Assembly (NCBI RefSeq): GCF_011601275.1
Contig: NZ_JAAOLY010000001.1
Coordinates: forward strand, 62,001-126,000
Direction of reading: 5' to 3'
DNA from: Janthinobacterium lividum
Lineage (GTDB): Bacteria; Pseudomonadota; Gammaproteobacteria; Burkholderiales; Burkholderiaceae_D
DNA: 64,000 nucleotides
Shown here: positions 57,601 through 64,000 of the stretch, in pieces
Layout: each line of letters starts with the position of its first letter
Numbering within the stretch: position 1 is the stretch's first letter
Position numbers and translations under genes: made by a program
The notes under the pieces: model-generated
The model's input: only the letters and a program-made list of their open reading frames with translations
Told to the model about the DNA's origin: nothing
Database searches by the model: none

Positions 57601-60600
57601 CACGCGGTCGGCCAGATGGCGGTCCTGGTATTTGTCGATCAGGTGCAAGGCCGCATCGCGCTGTTCGGCCATGCCGGTGACGCTGTCGACCGTTACAGCC
57701 TGGTCGGGTTCGAGCGTGATGACGTAGCGGATGGCCACGATGGGATCGAGCACGGAACCGTGGCCGCCACCGAGCGGGCCACTTTCCTGCAGCGCCTGCG
57801 GCAGCTGCGCCGTATTGCCGCGGCCGATGAAGCGCGCGCGGTCCGTCTCGAACGATACTTCATAGCGTTCGATATCGTGCACGGTCATCACATGCAGCAG
57901 CCATGGCATCTGCTCCTCCTTCGAGCGGGGCCGGCGCGTGCACAGGATCGCCTTTTCATGCGCGAGGATTTCCGCCTGCACGAACAGCTTGCTGAACGCG
58001 GGATGGGCAGCATCGGCCGCCGCCGGCGCCATCACCACTTCGGCAAAGCTGGTGATCTCGATGCGCCGCTGGCGGTTCGAATTATTGCTGATGCGCGTAC
58101 GCCGGATTTCGATGTCGTCCTCGGGCGAAACGACGATTTCCGTGTACAGGTCGAGGCCATGGTCGGCGCGGCGGAATTCCGCGCGACCCTCGGAGAAAAT
58201 CACTTCGTATTTCTTCGGTTCGGCCAAGGTTGGCTGGTACATGGTGGACCAGACTTCGCCATCATCGAGGTCGCGCAGATAGCAGAAATTGCCCCAGTTA
58301 TCGCGCGTGCTGTCTTCGCGCCAGCGCGTCACGGACAGGTCTTTCCAGCGGCTGTAGCTGCCGCCCGCATTGCTCACCATGACGTGGTAGCGGCCATTCG
58401 ACAGCAGCTGCGTTTCAGGCACGGCGCTGTTGGCTTGCGTGAGGATGCGCATCGGCATGGCCTGCTCGGGCGCGCCGCTGCGCAGCACCGCCAGTTCGGC
58501 CGTGTTCGAGTAAAACGCGCCTGCCTGCGGCGTGCGTTCCTGCAGCACCAGCAAGGCCGATTGCAGCAGCGGATCGGACTCGAAACGGCGCTGCATCGGG
58601 CGGTCGTGCAGCAGGTAGCTGAGGGCCAGAAAACCCATGCCCTGGTGGTGCACCATGAAGGAGCGGATGATGGCGCTACCCTGCCCGCGCGGCAGGCGCG
58701 CCGTGGTGAAATCGATCGCTTCAAAAAAGCCGTAGCGGCCCATGTAGCCGGCCGCCTGCATGCGCTGCAGGTTCTGGCACGACGCTTCCGGCTGCACCAT
58801 CAGGCCCATCATGCTGGCGTAAGGCGCCACCACCAGGTCGTCGGCCAGGCCCCGCTTCAGGCCCAGCCCCGGCACGCCAAAGGCGCGGTACTGATAGTTC
58901 AAACTGGCGTCGACCGTGTTGTAGCCGGATTCGGAAATCCCCCACGGCACATCGCGCTGGCGCCCGTAATCGATCTGCGCTTCGATGACGGAGTGGTAGG
59001 TCTGGTCAAGCAAGGTGTTCGGGTAGTTCGGCATCACCAGGAGCGGCATCAGGTACTCGAACATCGAGCCGCTCCACGACAGCAGCACGGGCTGGCCGGC
59101 CACCATGCACAGCTGGCGGCCCAGGGCGAACCAGTGCTCCTGCGGCAGCTGGCCCTGGGCGATGGCGATGAAGCTGGCCAAGCGCACTTCGGAAGCCAAT
59201 AAGTCGTAGTAGCTGGGGTCCAGCCGCCGTTCGCTGACGTTGTAGCCGATGGCCAGCAGTTTCGTCGACGGGTTGTACAGGAAGCCGTATTCGATCTGCG
59301 CGAAGTCGCGCGCCTGGCCCGCCGCGTGCGCGATGTCGCGCATGTAGCGGCCCGCCTGTTCGCCGCCCTGCGTCAGCAAGGCGGCCAGCTCGGAAGGCGT
59401 ACCTTGCGGCGCTTCCAGATTGGCCAGTTCGCGCAGGGTCGGCACGCGCATCAGCGCCGCATCGACGCCCGCCTGCGCCGCCCACGGCGCCAGTTGCAGC
59501 AATTCAGCCAGCGCCGCGCGGCATTGGCGCGCCAGCGCACCCGCCCACATGGACAGCTCGCCATCCTCGCTTTGCAGGGTCAGCGACAGCAGCGCATCGG
59601 CCGCGCCATTCGCGGCGGAGAGATAGGCATGCCATTCGGCCAGGCTGACAGGCGTCGCAGGGGCTTGCAGCAAGTGCATGCTGTCACGCATGGTCTTTCC
59701 CTCGCCTTCGGCGGCGATGAACTCCTGCAGCACCTGCGCCGTCGTGCGAATGCCCTGCACCACCTGCGCGCCGATGATCGGGGCGTCGTACAGCTCCACC
59801 AGTCCCGGCTGCAAGGTCAGCAGATGGCCGGCCAGGTTGCCGCTGTCGACCGTCGAGATGTACATCGGCTGCAGAGCCTTCAGGGTCTGCGTGTCGTACC
59901 AGTTATAGAAGTGGCCCTGGAAGCGTTCCAGCTCGCCCATGCTGTGCAAGGTGGCGCGGCTGCGTTCGATCAGCTGGCCCATGGTGATGTAGCCGAAATC
60001 GTAGGCCGTCAGGTTGGCCAGCAGCGCCAGGCCGATATTCGTCGGCGAGGTGCGGTGCGCCACCACCAGGTTCGGGTGCTCCTGCATGTTATCGGGCGGC
60101 AGCCAGTGGTCGTCCGGCCCGACGAAAGTGTCGAAATACGCCCAGGTCTTGCGCGCCACGCCATGCAAAAAACGTCCCTGCTCGGCCGACAAACGCGCCA
60201 CGGCCCGCTCGATCGGACGGCTGATCCACCAGGCGATGGCGGGTGCGGCCAGCCACAGCAGCAGCACCACGGCGGCGGCGGGCAAGGCTTCCGGGCGCCA
60301 GTAGAGCAAGGCGCCCAAGGTGGCCAGCGACAGCGCGGGCGAGCACCACATGGCGCGCCAGCTGTCGGCCTGGCTACCGGAAGAGCTGTGCAGGTTCGAA
60401 GCGCGCCAGTCGAGCAAGTGCTTGTGCGACACGCCCAGGCGCCACAGGGTGCGGGCGATGGCGTCCAGGCTGATCCACGCTTCGTACGGCAGGAAGACGA
60501 GGGTCAGCATGGCGTGCGAAAATTGCACGCCGCAGCGCCGCTCGAAGGCGGCCAGGTGCTGGCGCCACAGGGTGTCGCGTGGTTTGCGCAGCAAATCGTA

Positions 60601-63288
60601 CAGTGCTGAAAAGACGGGCGGCAGGAAGATGATGGCCAGCACGGCCGCGCTCCAGAATGCCACGTGCGGCAAGAAGCCCCACACCAGCAGCAGGGATAAA
60701 GTGGTCGCGGGCGCGACGACGCTGCGGCGCAGATTGTCGAACAGCTTCCAGCGCGACAGCATCGACAAGGGATTGCGTTCGCGCTTGCCGGCGCGGCCCG
60801 GCACCCGGCCCAGCAGCCAGCCGACCAGCTGCCAGTCGCCGCGGATCCAGCGCTGGCGGCGGCTCACGTCGGCGTCGTAGCGGGCCGGATATTCCTCGTA
60901 CAGCTGCGAGTCGCTCAGGAGCCCCGCGCGCAAATAACAACCTTCCAGCAGATCGTGGCTGAGGATTTTATTGTCGGGCAGGCGCTGGCCCAGCACGCGC
61001 TCGAACATGTCGAGGTCATAGATGCCTTTGCCGATGAACGAGCCTTCATAAAACACGTCCTGGTACAGGTCGGAGACGGTGCGCGTGTACGGGTCGATGC
61101 CCGGCTCGCCGCCGCACAGCAGCTCGTAGCGCGACGCGTTCGCGCTGGGCAGCGCCACGGCCACGCGCGGCTGCAGGATGCCGTAGCCGGCCACCACGCG
61201 CGTGCCGGCCGCGTCCAGCACGGGGCGGTTCAGCGGGTGCATCATGGTGGCGATGAATTCGCGCGCCGCGTCGCGCGGCAGCTGCGTATCCGTGTCGAGC
61301 GTGATCACGTATTTGATCGTGCGCAGACCGCGCAACTCGCCTTCCACCAGCGAGAATTTGTCGCGCGCGCCGCCGCGCAAGAACGCGTGCAGGTCGGACA
61401 ATTTGCCGCGCTTGCGCTCCTGTCCCATCCACGCATTCTGCTGCGAATTCCACAGGCGCGGACGGTGCAGCAGCAGGAACGGCCCCACATGGCCCAGCTC
61501 CTCGGCGTCGGCCGGGTCGCCGTTGTCCTTGTACTCGACGCCTTCCACGCGGTATTTCTCGTTCAGGGTGCGGATGGTGTCCTGCGCCTGGCGCAGCAGG
61601 GCTTCGTCGCCGGGCATCGTTTGCGTTTGCGCGTCGACGAAGTCCGTCAGCAGGCAGAAACGCAGGTTCGGATCACGGTTGGCGAGATAACGCACTTCCA
61701 GCGCCTCGCACAGGGCCGCCACGTTTTCCTCGCTGTAGATCAGGGTCGGCACGACGACAATACCGCGCGCGTCCGACGGAATGCCGGCCTGGTAATCCAT
61801 GCGCGGCAGCGGGTGCGGCGACGTCATCAGGGTCGCCAGCCAGTTCACCACGGCCACGGCCAGCTGGCTGCTGCCCAATAGCGCCAGCGCGCCCAGCGCC
61901 GCCAATGGCCAGCCCTGCACGCCATGGCGCACGGCGCGCTCGAGCAGCAAGGCGCTCGTCGCCAGGCTCAGGAAGCAGATGGCGCCCAGGTAGACGGCCA
62001 GCGGCGCGGCGCGCGCCGTATGCTGCAGCGCCTCGACGAAGGGCAGCTTCGCGCCGGCCTGCTTTTCCAGCACCAGCACGCCGCGCCCCACCAGGTAAAA
62101 GCCGATGTGGCCGCGGCGCGCATCATTGCCGTTGCCGTGCGTGTGCGCCAGCTGCACCACCATCTCGGCCACTTCCACTTCGCTGCGCGCGCTGCGCTTG
62201 GCGATGCGTTCGATGGCGTGGCGGTAGCTGTCGCGCGTGGCGAAATCCATCAAGCCATAGGTGCCGGCCGGGTCCAGGCGCAAGGTTTGCTCGACCACGC
62301 TCATGGTCTCGACGAATTCCTGCCAATCCATGGTGCCGAGAAAACGCAAGCTGCCGATGCTGTTGGCGATCGACACCTGGTCGGCCGCCTGCTGCCCGAT
62401 CTCGGACTGGATCTGCTGCTCGATGGTGAGGCCCGACTCGGCCAGCTTGTGCGTCAGCCACGACAGCGCCAGGGTCAGCGAGGAACTCTGTCCCTGCAGG
62501 CGGCGCGACAATTCGGCCACAAAAGCGCTGGTCATCGGCGGATTCGAACGGGCCATGTCGGCCACCAGCAGGATCAAGCCGCTGGGATTGCGCTCGGCGA
62601 TCTCCGTCATCTGGTCAGCCCAGGTATTGGCCAGGTCGCGCTGCATGCGGTCGTCGGCCACGCGCACGGCGACGCGACGCAGGTTTTCGATCAGGGCCAG
62701 GCGCAACATGATGGGCACGGCCCACAGTTCACCGAGCGTGAGCGTGGCCACGTCCTGGTAGGCCTCGACGAAATGGCACAGGTTTTCCAGGTCGACCCTG
62801 CCATCGCCGTGCGAGATAATTTCCAGCGCAATTTTATAGACGCGCGGGCAGCCGGCATCGGGGCCCGATGTCAATCGCGGCAGCTCCTTGCTGTAGTTCT
62901 TCGGCAGGTGGCGCCGCGTGGTGCGGATCTGCTCTTCGATCAGATAAAAATTATCGAGCAGCCATTCCGAGGCGGGCGTGACCTGGCGCCCGCTTTTGAC
63001 GGTCGCCGTCAACTCGTTGACGGTGGCCGTGATCAGGGCAGCATTGTCGGCCAGGCGCGCCAGCAGGCGGTCGCGGCCGTGATGCTTGCCCACCGCATGG
63101 CCGGTAGCCACGTGCTTGCCGTGAGCGGCCATCTGCATGGCGCTGAATAATTCGGAACGCAGGGGCAAGGCATCGTCGCGCGCGGCGTCGAAGGTGTCCG
63201 GTGCAAGGGAATGGTCGCGGAAGATTTCTTTAACTTTGGAAATCTGTTCCTTGATCTGCTGCGTGACAACTGCTGTGTACTCTTTCAA
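54598..63288 (-). CDS. ndvB: Cyclic beta-1,2-glucan synthase (NdvB/ChvB type)
   Basis: A giant protein of about 2,896 residues, the usual size for this family. It makes cyclic beta-1,2-glucan from UDP-glucose at the inner membrane. Layout: N-terminal region, first membrane helices (about 430-480), a family-84 glycosyltransferase domain with DTDTQ (about 664) and QRWIRGDWQ (about 810), more helices (about 850-930), a glycoamylase-like region, and a C-terminal family-94 phosphorylase-like domain with GSCDWNDGMDKVG (about 2582, catalytic Asp) that controls chain length. TTG at 63288 has GAGG six bases upstream and is preferred; GTG at 63315 is possible. No NdvA exporter is adjacent. Confidence 0.93.
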   Translation of the reverse strand: MKEYTAVVTQQIKEQISKVKEIFRDHSLAPDTFDAARDDALPLRSELFSAMQMAAHGKHVATGHAVGKHHGRDRLLARLADNAALITATVNELTATVKSGRQVTPASEWLLDNFYLIEEQIRTTRRHLPKNYSKELPRLTSGPDAGCPRVYKIALEIISHGDGRVDLENLCHFVEAYQDVATLTLGELWAVPIMLRLALIENLRRVAVRVADDRMQRDLANTWADQMTEIAERNPSGLILLVADMARSNPPMTSAFVAELSRRLQGQSSSLTLALSWLTHKLAESGLTIEQQIQSEIGQQAADQVSIANSIGSLRFLGTMDWQEFVETMSVVEQTLRLDPAGTYGLMDFATRDSYRHAIERIAKRSARSEVEVAEMVVQLAHTHGNGNDARRGHIGFYLVGRGVLVLEKQAGAKLPFVEALQHTARAAPLAVYLGAICFLSLATSALLLERAVRHGVQGWPLAALGALALLGSSQLAVAVVNWLATLMTSPHPLPRMDYQAGIPSDARGIVVVPTLIYSEENVAALCEALEVRYLANRDPNLRFCLLTDFVDAQTQTMPGDEALLRQAQDTIRTLNEKYRVEGVEYKDNGDPADAEELGHVGPFLLLHRPRLWNSQQNAWMGQERKRGKLSDLHAFLRGGARDKFSLVEGELRGLRTIKYVITLDTDTQLPRDAAREFIATMMHPLNRPVLDAAGTRVVAGYGILQPRVAVALPSANASRYELLCGGEPGIDPYTRTVSDLYQDVFYEGSFIGKGIYDLDMFERVLGQRLPDNKILSHDLLEGCYLRAGLLSDSQLYEEYPARYDADVSRRQRWIRGDWQLVGWLLGRVPGRAGKRERNPLSMLSRWKLFDNLRRSVVAPATTLSLLLVWGFLPHVAFWSAAVLAIIFLPPVFSALYDLLRKPRDTLWRQHLAAFERRCGVQFSHAMLTLVFLPYEAWISLDAIARTLWRLGVSHKHLLDWRASNLHSSSGSQADSWRAMWCSPALSLATLGALLYWRPEALPAAAVVLLLWLAAPAIAWWISRPIERAVARLSAEQGRFLHGVARKTWAYFDTFVGPDDHWLPPDNMQEHPNLVVAHRTSPTNIGLALLANLTAYDFGYITMGQLIERSRATLHSMGELERFQGHFYNWYDTQTLKALQPMYISTVDSGNLAGHLLTLQPGLVELYDAPIIGAQVVQGIRTTAQVLQEFIAAEGEGKTMRDSMHLLQAPATPVSLAEWHAYLSAANGAADALLSLTLQSEDGELSMWAGALARQCRAALAELLQLAPWAAQAGVDAALMRVPTLRELANLEAPQGTPSELAALLTQGGEQAGRYMRDIAHAAGQARDFAQIEYGFLYNPSTKLLAIGYNVSERRLDPSYYDLLASEVRLASFIAIAQGQLPQEHWFALGRQLCMVAGQPVLLSWSGSMFEYLMPLLVMPNYPNTLLDQTYHSVIEAQIDYGRQRDVPWGISESGYNTVDASLNYQYRAFGVPGLGLKRGLADDLVVAPYASMMGLMVQPEASCQNLQRMQAAGYMGRYGFFEAIDFTTARLPRGQGSAIIRSFMVHHQGMGFLALSYLLHDRPMQRRFESDPLLQSALLVLQERTPQAGAFYSNTAELAVLRSGAPEQAMPMRILTQANSAVPETQLLSNGRYHVMVSNAGGSYSRWKDLSVTRWREDSTRDNWGNFCYLRDLDDGEVWSTMYQPTLAEPKKYEVIFSEGRAEFRRADHGLDLYTEIVVSPEDDIEIRRTRISNNSNRQRRIEITSFAEVVMAPAAADAAHPAFSKLFVQAEILAHEKAILCTRRPRSKEEQMPWLLHVMTVHDIERYEVSFETDRARFIGRGNTAQLPQALQESGPLGGGHGSVLDPIVAIRYVITLEPDQAVTVDSVTGMAEQRDAALHLIDKYQDRHLADRVFELAWTHSQVVLRQLNAGEADAQLYARLANAVIYPNAALRAEASILIKNQRGQSGLWAYAISGDLPIVLLQIRDAANIELARQMVQAHAYWRLKGLIVDLVIWYEEQSGYRQLLHDQIMGLIASGIDAQAIDRPGGIFVRLAEQIANEDRILLQSVARAIISDLRGTLAEQVKRPPSPVLRMPPLLQDPAREQGGVPHRAPKRELILENGLGGFTPDGREYVITTAEGKQTPAPWSNVLANAQFGTVVSEAGQAYTWSENAHEFRLTPWQNDPVSDLSGEAFYVRDEQTGQFWSPSSLPARGSGDYLTRHGFGYSIFEHSEGGIATELCTYVALDAAVKYSVIKVRNDSGVPRRLSVTGYVEWVMADLRAKSGMHVATEVDTISGALFARNNYNTEFSGRVGFFNTDASIRSITCDRNEFIGRNGSLAQPAALRRVRLSGKAGTGLDQCAAIQVPFELQPGQEREIVFILGVGGRRNADASTMVQRHAGKEAARSALDAVRAHWESTLGAVRIETPDPSLDVIANGWLMYQTIACRLWARSGYYQSGGAYGFRDQLQDAMAMIHTAPQLLRKHLLLCAAHQFVEGDVQHWWHPPSDRGVRTHCSDDYLWLPLAACRYVIATGDVNVLSEVAPFIEGRAVKPEEDSYYDLPVRSGESADLYEHCVRAIRHGLRLGVHGLPLMGSCDWNDGMDKVGEHGKGESVWLAFFLYEVLQRFAEVAMLRGDAAFAQFCRDEAVKLAANVEEHAWDGEWYRRAYFDDGTPLGSHTNEECQIDSISQSWGVLSGAANKERVAGAMRQVDARLVRRDSGVIQLLDPPFDKADLNPGYIRGYVPGVRENGGQYTHAAIWTAMAFARMGDGEKAWELLRMISPVRHGADAQAVARYKVEPYVVTADVYAVAPHVGRGGWSWYTGSSGWLYRLIVESLLGLTREANVLRMAPTMPAEWRSFKLHYRFGASSYAITVEQAQGRPAGLSLDGVAQGGNSIALRDEGREYAVLLLL

Positions 63289-63562
63289 CTTGGGCCTCGC
63301 TAGGTGCGCGCACACAGCCAGCGGCCACCGTCACGCGGGCCCAGTCTGCAAGAACACGATCGGACACTGGCGAAGACGGAAAGCGAAGCGCCGGAGCGTT
63401 GCGACGAATCTCAGGGTGTAGGGAGATTTTCTGAACTTCATCGTAGGAGGGCCGCGCAGGCAAGACCGTGCGCTAGCGTACATAGCTGGCGCTTTGGAAG
63501 CGTGTCGGCAAAGAAATTTGCAGACTGGACAGTGAAAAAATGCCGCAAGGAAACGAATAGCG

Positions 63563-63590
63563 TGCACCGTGCCGATGATGGCACGGTGCA
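63563..63590. other. Perfect inverted repeat after the rhodanese gene
   Basis: TGCACCGTGCC (63563-63573) and GGCACGGTGCA (63580-63590) are perfect 11-base inverted copies with a 6-base loop. No T-run follows on either strand. It may be a Rho-aided or RNA-stabilising 3' end for the minus-strand gene. The rest of the 330-base gap 63289-63618, which should hold the ndvB promoter, shows no convincing elements. Confidence 0.45.
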
Positions 63591-63618
63591 ATATTTCAAG
63601 GAAGAAAGTTCAAGCCGT

Positions 63619-64000
63619 TCAGGCCGCAATGGCCAGCGGGTGGCGCGTCACTTCCGCCATCGCCATGCCGCCATTCAGTTGCCATGCAGCGCCGTGGCCG
63701 AGGCGGCGTAAACAGGCGCTGGCGCGCGCGCTGCGGTTGCCGCTGCGGCAGAAAAAGACCAGTGGGCGCTGCGGCTGCTGCAGCCACGCGGCCACTTGCC
63801 CGGCCAGGCGGCTCAGCGGTACGCTGCGCACTTCGCAGCCCTCGAACACCGTGCCGACGCACGCCGCGTGTTCATACGCTTCGCGCACGTCGACGAGGAT
63901 GGCGTCGGGATGCTGGCGCAAGAAGGCGGGCAAAGCGGCCGCGTCGAGCTGCAGTTCGGCGGCCGGCACGCTACCGTCCTGCACCGTGCGCGCGGTATCG
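63619..64000 (-). CDS. Rhodanese-domain protein, 5' end beyond the window
   Basis: The visible part is a rhodanese (single-domain) sulfurtransferase fold: ILVDVREAYEHAA at the start and the active-site loop FFCRSGNRSARA with catalytic Cys, ending NGGMAMAEVTRHPLAIAA. A GTG at 63984 could start a 121-residue protein, but the frame stays open to the window edge, and the first residues (TARTVQDGSVPAAEL) read like a linker. It may be the C-terminal domain of a larger protein, for example a MoeB/ThiF-type activating enzyme. Confidence 0.7.
   Translation of the reverse strand, partial: DTARTVQDGSVPAAELQLDAAALPAFLRQHPDAILVDVREAYEHAACVGTVFEGCEVRSVPLSRLAGQVAAWLQQPQRPLVFFCRSGNRSARASACLRRLGHGAAWQLNGGMAMAEVTRHPLAIAA

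Noticed and set aside
63331-63591. 86-codon minus-strand open frame upstream of ndvB
   Set aside because: The composition is irregular, no family is recognisable, and it overlaps an inverted repeat.

Overview
The window is high-GC chromosomal DNA from a betaproteobacterium, most likely Oxalobacteraceae (Janthinobacterium/Massilia/Duganella group). That placement is an inference from ribosomal protein sequences, gene style and a PEP-CTERM protein; no 16S or tRNA gene is present. No CRISPR array, insertion sequence or prophage was seen.

Layout. 1-1406: 3' part of an OmpR-family regulator gene, divergent from an LTXXQ (Spy/CpxP-like) periplasmic protein, with tandem OmpR-type boxes between them. 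1408-3456: a REP-like palindrome and dsbD. 3627-17765, all on the minus strand: the S10, spc and alpha ribosomal clusters (rplC to rplQ, including secY, infA and rpoA). Terminator-like hairpins lie between rpsQ and rplN, rpsK and rpsD, rpsD and rpoA, and rpoA and rplQ. 17766-27085: a 9.3 kb block that separates rplC from rpsJ. It holds a tiny cysteine-rich exported protein, creBCD, a TPR lipoprotein, a DUF817 membrane protein and a large TonB-dependent receptor. 27086-32065: the str operon (rpsL, rpsG, fusA, tuf) with rpsJ. Sigma-70-type promoters can be read upstream of rplC, rpsL and, more weakly, rpsJ, so each piece of the split cluster can be transcribed on its own.

32490-42028: a phosphoethanolamine-transferase-like enzyme, then a probable six-gene unit: periplasmic adaptor, ABC ATPase, two different FtsX/MacB-type permeases, an NtrC-type sigma-54 activator and its histidine kinase. 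A -24/-12 promoter lies just upstream of the adaptor start, so the transporter is probably driven by the regulator encoded at the end of the same unit.

42029-54601: accessory genes. These are a PEP-CTERM protein, a spermidine-synthase-like protein, a MocR regulator divergent from an FMN-binding oxidase-like protein, an exported methyltransferase-like protein, a second tiny cysteine-rich exported protein, a serine hydrolase beside two M1 peptidases, and a GDT1-family manganese exporter under a yybP-ykoY riboswitch. 54598-63288: one giant gene for a cyclic beta-1,2-glucan synthase (NdvB/ChvB type). 63619-64000: a rhodanese domain cut by the window edge.

The observations most worth following are the sigma-54-controlled ABC export unit, the two 64-residue exported proteins that share a C-x6-C-x8/9-C-x6-C core (one with a fully symmetric 3-6-9-6-3 spacing), the split ribosomal supercluster, and the Mn riboswitch unit.
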